Shown piece by piece: positions 6,513-13,961 of a stretch of 17,717 bases of DNA; position 1 is the stretch's first letter, and each line of letters starts with the position of its first letter. A program made the position numbers and the translations under genes. The notes below the pieces were generated by a model, which was given only the letters and a program-made list of their open reading frames with translations, was not told the origin of the DNA and did no database searches. The DNA comes from Nitrososphaeria archaeon (GTDB lineage: Archaea; Thermoproteota; Nitrososphaeria; JACIWG01): NCBI GenBank assembly GCA_014361085.1, contig JACIWG010000014.1, forward strand, positions 1-17,717, read 5' to 3'.

Positions 6513-8092
6513 TGGCACGCATGAGTGGAAACCTTTCAAACATTGTTGAAGAGTCTGCTAGAGGGGGCTTCTTCCTATTCATAGGCTATTTCATGTCATT
6601 GGTTATCCTATCAGTAGGTTCAATGATTGTGGGAAGACTACTGGGGCCAGAGGGTTTCGGCATATTTTCTCTAGCCTTCGTTCCCTCAGCCTTAATTCTA
6701 GGATTCCTTGACCCAGGTGTAGGTGCTGCATTAACAAGGTTTACAGCAAAATTTAGGAACGAGAATAAAGTTGATGTTGTAGCAAGTATACTGAGAACAG
6801 GCTTCTTGTACAAGTTTATTGTAAGCACTATAGCGACAGTATTATGTTTTACTTTTTCAGAATCTCTTGCAGCAATACTACTTAATAGAAGTGAGCTAGG
6901 ATATTTTGTTAGGATAGCTTCAATTATAATATTGTTTCAGACACTATTCAACTTTTTAGGTGAAGCATTTTCGGGACTAGATAGAATGGAGGGGAACGCT
7001 CTAATTTTAAACACGGAGGCTATAGTTAAATCCTTTCTTTCACCAGTACTGGTTATTTTAGGTTTTGGCATCTTAGGAGCAATATGGGGACATGTAATAA
7101 GCTATATAGCAGCATTTATTATTGGAGCGATATTCTTTCTAAAACTTTATAGGATGCTTGGCAAGCCTGCAGAAAACAGCCTTTTTACAAATATTAAGAT
7201 GATGGTATCCTATGGTTTTCCATTATATGCTGCAAACTTTTTGAATACGATAGCATCCCAGGTTCAGGTTCTAGTTTTAGCATTCTTTACATCAAATACT
7301 GAAATAGGAAACTTTTATGTTGCAGCAAGACTGCTTGCAGTTGTAGGCGTACTAACATACCCCTTTTCAGCACTTTTTCCAGCCTTTTCTAAAGTTAAAA
7401 AGAATTCGAGTGAACTTTTTCAACTGTTTAGGCTTTCAACCAAATACACTTCACTTGTTATAGTCCCAGCCACAGTTCTAATAATGGTTCTTTCAAAGGA
7501 TATAGTGTACACATTTTATGGTAGAAGTTATACTCTTGCACCATCATATCTTACCCTATACGTTGTAACAAACCTTTTCGCTGGATTCGGTTCAATAGTC
7601 TTTGGACACGTTTTCAACGGCCTAGGATACACGAGACTTTCATTTTATAGCACTTTAGTAAACTTTACCACATTCACACCATTAGTGTATTTTTTGACAT
7701 CCTACTATAGTGTATATGGAACACTTTTTGCCATAATAATTTCACAAACATTTACCATGGCCTACAATATTTTAGCATGTAATAGAATATTGGGTTTAAA
7801 GTTTGATGCTGTAACTTCTGCAAAAATTTATTTAACATCATTTGTTTCTGCACTGGCCACAATTTTAGCCATAGACATACTCTCTTTCCCATACTGGATA
7901 CTCAATCTTTTATCAAGAGGACTCCTATTTTTTATCATATACTTAACGCTTACACCGATCTCTAAAACAATATCCACATACGATATAGAGAACATAGAGA
8001 TTCTAATAAGAAGATACAGCCTCTTTAAAATAATATTAGCGCCTGTAATAAAATATGAAAGAATATTACTTAGTCTTGTAGAGAAAAATTGA
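6512..8092 (+). CDS. Wzx-like polysaccharide/oligosaccharide flippase (MOP superfamily)
   Basis: 526 residues and almost entirely hydrophobic, with roughly 14 predicted membrane segments. The N-terminal GGFFLFIGYFMSLVILSVGS and the following GRLLGPEGFGIFSLA block are typical of Wzx/RfbX flippases in the MOP superfamily, which turn lipid-linked sugars across the membrane. The GLDRMEGNAL loop and the YGFPLYAANFLN segment starting the second half also fit. Translation can start at GTG 6512, overlapping the stop of the nucleotidyltransferase, or at ATG 6521; I use the GTG. Paired with an NDP-sugar synthase, it probably exports a lipid-linked glycan for S-layer or N-glycan assembly, but no glycosyltransferase is nearby, so the cargo is unknown. 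Confidence 0.9.
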   Translation: MARMSGNLSNIVEESARGGFFLFIGYFMSLVILSVGSMIVGRLLGPEGFGIFSLAFVPSALILGFLDPGVGAALTRFTAKFRNENKVDVVASILRTGFLYKFIVSTIATVLCFTFSESLAAILLNRSELGYFVRIASIIILFQTLFNFLGEAFSGLDRMEGNALILNTEAIVKSFLSPVLVILGFGILGAIWGHVISYIAAFIIGAIFFLKLYRMLGKPAENSLFTNIKMMVSYGFPLYAANFLNTIASQVQVLVLAFFTSNTEIGNFYVAARLLAVVGVLTYPFSALFPAFSKVKKNSSELFQLFRLSTKYTSLVIVPATVLIMVLSKDIVYTFYGRSYTLAPSYLTLYVVTNLFAGFGSIVFGHVFNGLGYTRLSFYSTLVNFTTFTPLVYFLTSYYSVYGTLFAIIISQTFTMAYNILACNRILGLKFDAVTSAKIYLTSFVSALATILAIDILSFPYWILNLLSRGLLFFIIYLTLTPISKTISTYDIENIEILIRRYSLFKIILAPVIKYERILLSLVEKN

Positions 8093-8109
8093 AATTAATG
8101 GTTTAAATA

Positions 8110-8117
8110 TTTATTAA
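8110..8117 (+). promoter_or_regulatory. TATA box for the histidine kinase gene
   Basis: TTTATTAA centred about 28 bases before ATG 8142, the spacing expected for a leaderless transcript. No Shine-Dalgarno is seen before this ATG, in agreement. Confidence 0.45.
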
Positions 8118-8141
8118 TAGAAAGTGGACCATCAACATTGA

Positions 8142-9689
8142 ATGGTTTCAGAGTACAAGAAAGAGGGTAGGGAAAAGGATAAATTATTTGAGGAACTATT
8201 TAGAACATTAATAGAATTTTCTCCAATACCCATAATATTTCTGGATTTAGAGGGAAATGTTATCGAGTGTACAGATTCCACGCTAAAATTATTCAAAACT
8301 AATAGAGAAGATTTTATTGGAAAAAATTTTCTAGAATTCTTTCAAGAAGAAGAAAGGGAAAAAGTTATTTCAAGCATGAAAATGCTTTTAAAAAGTGAAA
8401 GACCGATTTCATCAACTTTTATCCTAAAAAATTTTGAAGGAAAAGATTTTGAGGCAGAAGTTTATGCCAGTACCGTTAAAGACCGTGAAGGAAGACCTCA
8501 GCAGGTTATTGTTACAGTATTGGATGTGACAGAACGTAGAAGACTTGAGAGAGAACTTTATCGTGAAAAAGAGTTTTTGAATATTCTCATGGAGGCGGTT
8601 CCAGATGCAATATACTTTAAGGACACGCAATCCCGTTTCACTAAAGTGAATCGAGCGCATGCTGAAAGAATGGGTTTAAAGGACCCTGATGAAGCGATTG
8701 GCAAGACTGACTTCGACTTCTACAGTGAAGAGTTTGCTAGAAAGACATTTGAGGATGAGCAAGATATAATCAGGGAAGGTAAGCCTATAATAAACAAGGT
8801 TGAAAGGGTTATTGGAAAAGATGGTAGAGAACATTGGGTTACTGCAACAAAGATGCCTATTATAGATAGGACAGGAAAGGTTATGGGAATAGTTGGAATT
8901 TCAAGAGATATAACTGAAATGAAGCGTATGCAGGATATGTTAAAAGAATATAATGAGAGGCTTGAAAGAATTGTTGAAGAAAAGACTAGAGCGCTTTTGG
9001 ATGCTGAAAGGCTTGCAGCTGTAGGGGAAGTTGTTTCAATGATCGTTCATGACCTACGTTCACCATTACAAGTAATATTGTATAAGACGTTTCTTTTGAA
9101 GGAGAAGCTTAAACTTTTACCAATACCATCTTATGAGAAGGAAAGTTTTAAGGAAATTTTGGATTCAATAAACGAGCAGGTAGAGTACATGAATAAGATG
9201 GTTTCAGATTTCAAAGATTATGCAAGAAACATGAAGCCAGAATATATTGAAATAGATTTTAAAAAACTTGTTGACGAGATTCTTGTAACATTTATAATTC
9301 CAGAAAACATTAAGGTAAAGGTTTCAATTCAAGAAGATTTTCCGAAACTGCAAATCGACCCCTTAATGATGAGAAGGGTGCTATCGAATCTGGTATCTAA
9401 TGCCATTGACGCACTACCAAATGGCGGCAACCTCTTTATTAGCGCGCGAATAGAGAATGAGCATATAGTTATAAGTGTAGAGGATACGGGAGTAGGTATT
9501 TCAGAAGAGAATCTTGGGAAACTCTTTAAGCCGTTCTTTACGACAAAAGAGAGGGGTACAGGACTTGGGCTAGCCATATGCAAGAGGTTTGTTGAATTAC
9601 ATGGGGGACACATTTTTGTTGAAAGCAAGGTTGGGTATGGAACAAAATTTATTATAAAACTTCCTGTTGAAGGGCATGTTAAAAGATAA
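8142..9689 (+). CDS. Cytosolic PAS-PAS sensor histidine kinase, orphan
   Basis: 515 residues with no membrane segment. Order: PAS 1 (~18-133), PAS 2 (~143-263, containing the CheB/PAS-like YFKDTQSRFTKVN and IVGISRDITE blocks), a coiled coil (~262-290), a dimerisation domain with phospho-accepting His303 in the VHDLRSP box, and a C-terminal HATPase with the N box (NLVSNAIDAL; Asn416, Asn420), DTGVGIS (448-454) and FFTTKERGTGLGLAI (465-479). It would sense an intracellular ligand or redox state and autophosphorylate on His303. No receiver protein is encoded nearby, so the partner is unknown. PAS cofactor unknown: no obvious haem or flavin motif. Followed 39 bases later by a tiny winged-helix gene and then a NitrOD5-like gene, all on this strand, which is the best hint of a pathway. 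Confidence 0.93.
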   Translation: MVSEYKKEGREKDKLFEELFRTLIEFSPIPIIFLDLEGNVIECTDSTLKLFKTNREDFIGKNFLEFFQEEEREKVISSMKMLLKSERPISSTFILKNFEGKDFEAEVYASTVKDREGRPQQVIVTVLDVTERRRLERELYREKEFLNILMEAVPDAIYFKDTQSRFTKVNRAHAERMGLKDPDEAIGKTDFDFYSEEFARKTFEDEQDIIREGKPIINKVERVIGKDGREHWVTATKMPIIDRTGKVMGIVGISRDITEMKRMQDMLKEYNERLERIVEEKTRALLDAERLAAVGEVVSMIVHDLRSPLQVILYKTFLLKEKLKLLPIPSYEKESFKEILDSINEQVEYMNKMVSDFKDYARNMKPEYIEIDFKKLVDEILVTFIIPENIKVKVSIQEDFPKLQIDPLMMRRVLSNLVSNAIDALPNGGNLFISARIENEHIVISVEDTGVGISEENLGKLFKPFFTTKERGTGLGLAICKRFVELHGGHIFVESKVGYGTKFIIKLPVEGHVKR

Positions 9690-9691
9690 AG

Positions 9692-9699
9692 GTTATAAA
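9692..9699 (+). promoter_or_regulatory. Candidate TATA box for the small winged-helix gene
   Basis: GTTATAAA in the 39-base gap after the kinase gene, centred about 33 bases before ATG 9729. It would allow separate transcription of the small gene with a leader of only a few bases. Confidence 0.35.
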
Positions 9700-9728
9700 G
9701 ATGGGCGCCTATATTTTCTTGAGCAAAC

Positions 9729-9950
9729 ATGTCGAACGAATTTGATGAAAGAGAGTATAGGCTTCTTGAGGAGCTAATGTTCTCTTATAACGCTACATCT
9801 GAAAGGAATGCTGTACCAAAGGATAGTCTTATTTCAAAGATAAGTAAGCTTGAATTTTTTAAGGAGAAGGGTTACATTATGGAGCTTTCTGATGGAAGAA
9901 TATTTCTTACACCTAAGGGTATGCAGGCCCTTTTAGCACACTTTAGCTAA
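9729..9950 (+). CDS. Small winged-helix-like protein, unknown role
   Basis: 73 residues, charged and soluble. I do not recognise a named family. The C-terminal half (FFKEKGYIMELSDGRIFLTPKGMQALLAHF) reads like the recognition-helix-to-wing part of an archaeal winged helix, where a GYI.L.DGRI.LT.KG pattern is common; an N-terminal helix (~5-20) would pack against it. At this size it is a minimal DNA- or protein-binding module. Same strand as the PAS kinase, 39 bases after it, and 60 bases before the NitrOD5-like gene. A link to kinase output is inference from position. Coding status is supported by codon use like its neighbours and by the TATA-like box upstream. Confidence 0.65.
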   Translation: MSNEFDEREYRLLEELMFSYNATSERNAVPKDSLISKISKLEFFKEKGYIMELSDGRIFLTPKGMQALLAHFS

Positions 9951-10010
9951 TCTTAGAATATAGGTTAAAAAAATTTAATAATCACATTAACATTATGGTG
10001 TTGTGATAAG

Positions 10011-10313
10011 ATGGTGGATAGGGCTGACAGGGTCGTAATGGACGCTATAGATGAAGCTTTATCCATTTTAGGTAATAAGGCAAAGGAGGCAGTTTACTAT
10101 TTTATGGAAAGAGAGTACGGGCTTCAAAAGGAGGATATTCCATCAAATCTAAAAAACTTCCACGATGGACTACACATGCTTTTTGGTGTTGGAGCAAATA
10201 TTATTGAAAAGCACATTTACAACTGTTTACAGAATAGGATTGGTATTAGAGCCCGTATAGAGCCTGAACTGGATTTTATAGAAGTTTTAAATAAACTTAG
10301 ATCCTTCGCCTGA
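10011..10313 (+). CDS. Stand-alone NitrOD5-like alpha-helical domain protein
   Basis: 100 residues, no membrane segment. The pattern SILG..AKEAVYYFME..YGL...DIPSNLKNFHDGLHMLFGVGANIIEKHI resembles the small domain seen as an output or sensor module in archaeal signalling proteins (NitrOD5, 'Nitrosopumilus output domain 5'); I give this identity from memory and with moderate confidence. It has a clear paralogue at 17082-17399: SILG/SVLG, a shared ERxYGL/KRYRL segment, and LFGVGA/VFGAGA in the centre. The domain's biochemical function is unknown. ATG start has only a weak GTGAT upstream. The last 17 bases overlap the 3' end of the convergent dihydrolipoamide dehydrogenase gene. Placed after the orphan kinase and winged-helix gene. 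Confidence 0.75.
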   Translation: MVDRADRVVMDAIDEALSILGNKAKEAVYYFMEREYGLQKEDIPSNLKNFHDGLHMLFGVGANIIEKHIYNCLQNRIGIRARIEPELDFIEVLNKLRSFA

Positions 10314-11691
10314 ACACGTGCACAGATTCGCCTAGAGAATCTTCTGCAGCCTCCATTAATGCTTCAGATAATGTTGGATGCGGATGAATTGTTGAAGCAA
10401 GTTCTCTAACATTTAAACCTAATTCAACAGCTAAACTTGCTTCTCCAGCAAGCTCGGAAACGTTAGCGCCAACAATCTGGATTCCAATAACCTTCAAGCT
10501 ATCCTTTTCAACAACAACTTTAGCAAAACCTTCTGGAGAAGCTTCAGTAAGAGCCCTGCCTGAAGCCTGCATTGGAAAACGTCCCACTAACACTTCTAAA
10601 CCATTTTTCCTAGCCTCATCTTCACTTAAACCTACTGAAACAATTTCAGGTTCAGAGAAAACTACATTTGGAACAGCCCTAAAATTGTATATAACATTTT
10701 TTCCAGCCAAATTTTCAGCTGAGACAAGACCCTGCTTAAAGGCCTTGTGGGCAAGATATGGTGGGCCAGCAACATCTCCTGCAGCGAAAACGTTAGGTAC
10801 ATTTGATCTCATCATCTTGTCAACGATAACGTGGCCTTTAGAATCTAAAATTATGCCAGCTTCACTTAAGCCAATTAATGGTGTAGGCCTTCTTCCAGCT
10901 GCTACAAGAACCTTTTCAACCCTAAAAGTTTCTTCTCCAGCATGTCCATTAACTCTTACTTCAACAGACCCATTTAGGATACGATAATATGTTAATAGTG
11001 TACCAGTATATATTTTTACACCGAGTCTTGAAAGTGTGCGGTTAAGGGTTCTGGCAACATCCTTATCGAATCCTGGAAGAAGCTGATCCATCATTTCAAC
11101 CAAATACACTTGCACACCTATCTTAGATAAGGCTGAAGCAAATTCTACACCAATCGCACCTCCACCGACAATAAGAATGCTATTTGGTAAACTTTCTAGA
11201 CTAAACATGTCCTTTGAAGACAGCACATATTTTCCATCAAATGGCATGTTTGGTAACTGGACTGGCACTGAACCTGTAGCTACAACAATATTTTCTGCAA
11301 AAAGTTCAAGAGTACCATTGGCGCCCTTTACAACAACATTTTTTATAGACTTTAAAAATGCTTCACCTTCAAAAACTTTTACACCATTTCTTTCACAAAG
11401 AAAACCTATTCCTGACCTAAGTTGGGAAACAATCTTGTCCTTCCAAACCATAAATGTCTTTAAATCATATCTTGGCTCAGAAACAACACCAATTTCACAA
11501 CCCCTTTTCGCCTTCCAGAAGAGGTTAGCTGATTCAATAAAAGCCTTTGTTGGAATACAACCATAATTCGTGCATTCACCGCCAAAATGGTGCTTTTCAA
11601 CTAAAGCAGTATTTAAACCAAGTTGTGCAAGTCTTATAGAGGCAACATATCCAGCTGGACCTGCTCCTACAACAATAACGTTAAAGTTCAT
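10297..11691 (-). CDS. lpdA: Dihydrolipoamide dehydrogenase (E3) family
   Basis: 464 residues, full length. Flavoprotein of the pyridine nucleotide-disulfide oxidoreductase family that reoxidises dihydrolipoyl groups with NAD+. FAD-binding GAGPAG (9-14), redox disulfide Cys40/Cys45 in GGECTNYGCIPTK, the second Rossmann motif VGGGAIGVE with Glu at the end of the next strand (VYLVE, favouring NAD+), the AAGDV FAD motif, and the C-terminal HPHPTLSEA (436-444) with the catalytic His-Glu pair are all visible. The reading therefore fits E3 rather than mercuric reductase, which carries extra cysteines at its C terminus. No E1, E2, glycine-cleavage or lipoate ligase genes lie nearby, so its partner complex is elsewhere. 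ATG 11691; the minus-strand upstream has a TATA-like CTTATCTTTTTA run about 20-31 bases before it and no Shine-Dalgarno. Confidence 0.92.
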   Translation of the reverse strand: MNFNVIVVGAGPAGYVASIRLAQLGLNTALVEKHHFGGECTNYGCIPTKAFIESANLFWKAKRGCEIGVVSEPRYDLKTFMVWKDKIVSQLRSGIGFLCERNGVKVFEGEAFLKSIKNVVVKGANGTLELFAENIVVATGSVPVQLPNMPFDGKYVLSSKDMFSLESLPNSILIVGGGAIGVEFASALSKIGVQVYLVEMMDQLLPGFDKDVARTLNRTLSRLGVKIYTGTLLTYYRILNGSVEVRVNGHAGEETFRVEKVLVAAGRRPTPLIGLSEAGIILDSKGHVIVDKMMRSNVPNVFAAGDVAGPPYLAHKAFKQGLVSAENLAGKNVIYNFRAVPNVVFSEPEIVSVGLSEDEARKNGLEVLVGRFPMQASGRALTEASPEGFAKVVVEKDSLKVIGIQIVGANVSELAGEASLAVELGLNVRELASTIHPHPTLSEALMEAAEDSLGESVHVFRRRI

Positions 11692-11746
11692 GTAAAGGGG
11701 TTAATTTTGTAAAAAGATAAGTTTTTCCAAAAACTTTAAACACAAA

Positions 11747-11770
11747 ATAGAGGTAGCGATAGAGGTAGCT
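11747..11770 (+). repeat. Tandem 12-base repeat carrying a duplicated Shine-Dalgarno
   Basis: Two head-to-tail copies of ATAGAGGTAGC followed by G in the first (11747-11758) and T in the second (11759-11770). Each contains GAGGT. The second copy ends directly at ATG 11771, giving a Shine-Dalgarno 4 bases before the start. The first copy lies a further 12 bases upstream and has no start codon of its own. Confidence 0.75.
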
Positions 11771-12328
11771 ATGGAGAATACAGTTCTTGTTCTAGACTTT
11801 GACGGAGTAGTGGCTAAATTGAATGTTGACTGGCCGAAGGTTTATAGTAGGGTTTCAGAGGTTGCAGGATATAGGGTTACTGACCTTATAACATTCTGGA
11901 AGAACACCTATGGCACAAGCCTATACGATAAAGCGAACAAGATAATAGAAGAATATGAAATGGAGGCTATAGAAAAAAGTGAAATCTATGATGATGTTAT
12001 CGAGGCACTTGAACTTTTTAAGGGAAGAAAATATCTTGCTTCAATGCAGTCACAGAAGGTTCTAGAAAAGTTTTTGGAAGAATACGGTATAAGAGGATAT
12101 TTTAAAGAGGTTTTAGGTAGAGATAGGTTTGGAAGCAAGAGGAGGCAACTAATATACATTTTAGAGAAGGAAAAGGGGAACAAGGTTTACTTTATAGACG
12201 ATTTGCAGAGGAATGTGGACAGCTGCATCGACCTTGGAATAGAATGTATAATTATAAGGAGATATGAGGGTGAAAGTTTACTTCAAAAGGTTAGGGAGAT
12301 AGTTGCTGGACATTCAATAAAAGGCTGA
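11771..12328 (+). CDS. HAD-superfamily hydrolase
   Basis: 185 residues. Motif I DFDGVV with nucleophile Asp9 and Asp11, motif II Ser in ASMQSQ, motif III lysine in the GSKRRQL segment, and motif IV YFIDDLQRN with the acidic pair. The cap region (~14-80) is small and helical, as in subclass I phosphatases (the phosphoglycolate or beta-phosphoglucomutase type). It would act on a small phosphorylated metabolite in the cytosol; substrate unknown. Starts at ATG behind the duplicated Shine-Dalgarno. It is divergent from the dihydrolipoamide dehydrogenase and convergent with the mevalonate operon, whose last stop is 15 bases away, so it is probably transcribed alone. Confidence 0.85.
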   Translation: MENTVLVLDFDGVVAKLNVDWPKVYSRVSEVAGYRVTDLITFWKNTYGTSLYDKANKIIEEYEMEAIEKSEIYDDVIEALELFKGRKYLASMQSQKVLEKFLEEYGIRGYFKEVLGRDRFGSKRRQLIYILEKEKGNKVYFIDDLQRNVDSCIDLGIECIIIRRYEGESLLQKVREIVAGHSIKG

Positions 12329-12343
12329 CGTTATTAAATAAAT

Positions 12344-12778
12344 TTAATTTTGAGACTGTTTATTTCTCCAACTATCGTCTATCGGCCTAAACTTGAATCC
12401 GTAACTTATTATTCCCTCATCATCCTGTTCGAAAAGTTTTCTGAAACAAGCTTCTACCTCCATACCTATTTTAACCTCTTCGGGCCTACAGTCAACTAGC
12501 TGTGACAATACCTTAGGCCCCTCTTCAAGCTCAACTAACGCAAGTATGTAAGGTGTATATTTTTCGAAAGTTTTTGGAGCAGCATGTATTATCGTGTACG
12601 AGAAAACCTTTCCCCTACCTGAAAATTCTGTTTGAACCATCTTACCCTTTCTCCTACATTTTGGACAAACTTTAGTTGGAGGAAAATATATGCTACCACA
12701 GTTCTCGCACTTTGAACCCAGAAGCCTATATCTTTCCTTCGCCCTCCTCCAATGAGCTGGTGGAGCCATTTGACTCAA
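12344..12778 (-). CDS. DUF35 OB-fold acyl-CoA-binding scaffold protein
   Basis: 144 residues. An N-terminal rubredoxin-like zinc ribbon (Cys24, Cys27, Cys38, Cys41) is followed by an OB fold (~48-135). In archaea this protein bridges acetoacetyl-CoA thiolase and HMG-CoA synthase and carries the shared CoA thioester between them, so its role in early mevalonate synthesis is well supported by family and context. TTG start with GGGGTG 7 bases upstream; the Shine-Dalgarno overlaps the stop of the thiolase gene, 6 bases before. Internal ATG (12769) is possible but is too far from the Shine-Dalgarno. Last gene of the operon. Confidence 0.92.
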   Translation of the reverse strand: MSQMAPPAHWRRAKERYRLLGSKCENCGSIYFPPTKVCPKCRRKGKMVQTEFSGRGKVFSYTIIHAAPKTFEKYTPYILALVELEEGPKVLSQLVDCRPEEVKIGMEVEACFRKLFEQDDEGIISYGFKFRPIDDSWRNKQSQN

Positions 12779-12784
12779 TTCTTT

Positions 12785-13957
12785 TCACCCCCTAGATAAT
12801 ATTGTGACAACCGCTGTCGCACCTGAGCCTCCAACATTATGGGCTAAGCCTACTTCAGCATTATCCACCTGCCTACCCTTTTCTGCTTCACCCCTCAACT
12901 GTTTAACGAGCTCAACAATCTGTTTTACTCCAGTTGCACCCACAGGATGGCCTGAAGCCTTTAAGCCGCCATCCGTGTTCACTGGAAGCCTGCCTCCAAC
13001 ATACGTTTCACCCTCCTCATACAGTTTCCACCCCTCACCCTTTTTAACAAAACCTAAATCTTCTATAGCAAGTATTTCAGCTATGGTGAAACAATCATGC
13101 ACTTCAATAACGTCCACTTGACTCCTTTCCAAATGCGCTAGTTTGAAAGCCTTTTCAGCCGCGTTAACTGTAGCATCTAAAGTGCAAATATCCCGCCTTC
13201 TCAGTAGACTTAGTGTGTCTGATGCCATGACAGAAGATTTTACTATAATAGGCGTATCAGTGTATTTTTTTGCAATTTCAAGTGGTGCAAGTATTACAAG
13301 TGCAGCACCATCTGATATTGGGCAGCAATCATATTTTCCTAAAGGGTCAGCAACCATAGGCGCATTTAAAGCCTCCTCCACGGTTATCCTGTTTCTAAAA
13401 TGTGCTAGGGGGTTCATGCTTCCATGATAATGGTTTTTTACTGCAACCTTGGCAAGAGACTCCCTTTTAAGCCCATACTCGTGCATGTATCTCCTCGCCA
13501 TCAGAGCATATATTCCTGGAAATGTTGCACCAAAATATGCTTCCCATTCAAAATCCATTGCTCCAGAGAGGGCTGTTGTAGCCTGCTCCTGTTCAACGTC
13601 CGTCATCTTTTCTACACCACCGACTGCCACAATATCATATAGTCCAGAAGCTACTGCCAAGTATCCTTGAAAGAAGGCGATCCCTCCAGACGCGCAGGCG
13701 CCTTCTACTCTAAGAGACGGTATTGGATTTAGGCCGAGAAAGTCTGCGACAAGTGCACCAATATGCTCTTGGCCTACAAACATTCCACCTGACATGTTTC
13801 CTACAACAAGATATTCTATATCCTTACCACTTATACCTGCTTCTTCTACAGCCTTAACTCCAGCCTCCCAAGCAAGATCCTTTATACCCTTATCCCATTG
13901 CTCACCACATCTTGTTGTAGCAGCAGATATTATTGCAACATCCCTTTTCTTTATCAT
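12785..13957 (-). CDS. Acetoacetyl-CoA thiolase, archaeal SCP2-type
   Basis: 390 residues with this start. Joins two acetyl-CoA to acetoacetyl-CoA for the mevalonate pathway. Catalytic Cys88 in VEGACASGG, a conserved HDCF block (IEVHDCFTIAE), KASGHPVGATG carrying the active His, and the C-terminal HNVGGSGA where classical thiolases have CxGGG, as usual for this archaeal branch. The frame is open 24 codons further upstream to 14029, but that stretch would overlap the HMG-CoA synthase gene by 68 bases and is not conserved-looking; AGGGGT lies 7 bases before ATG 13957 and its frame begins just after the HMG-CoA synthase stop at 13962. Middle gene of the operon. Confidence 0.93.
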   Translation of the reverse strand: MIKKRDVAIISAATTRCGEQWDKGIKDLAWEAGVKAVEEAGISGKDIEYLVVGNMSGGMFVGQEHIGALVADFLGLNPIPSLRVEGACASGGIAFFQGYLAVASGLYDIVAVGGVEKMTDVEQEQATTALSGAMDFEWEAYFGATFPGIYALMARRYMHEYGLKRESLAKVAVKNHYHGSMNPLAHFRNRITVEEALNAPMVADPLGKYDCCPISDGAALVILAPLEIAKKYTDTPIIVKSSVMASDTLSLLRRRDICTLDATVNAAEKAFKLAHLERSQVDVIEVHDCFTIAEILAIEDLGFVKKGEGWKLYEEGETYVGGRLPVNTDGGLKASGHPVGATGVKQIVELVKQLRGEAEKGRQVDNAEVGLAHNVGGSGATAVVTILSRG

Positions 13958-13961
13958 ACCA

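Noticed and set aside
9329..9730. 133-codon minus-strand frame opposite the kinase ATPase domain
   Set aside because: It mirrors the strongly conserved HATPase region; no independent motif.
8142..10313. The kinase/winged-helix/NitrOD5-like block as an antiviral defence system
   Set aside because: No nuclease, toxin, NTPase effector, reverse transcriptase or mobile-element marks nearby; ordinary signalling is the simpler reading.
11177..11566. 129-codon plus-strand frame opposite dihydrolipoamide dehydrogenase
   Set aside because: Shadow of a highly conserved gene; no start signals or domain.
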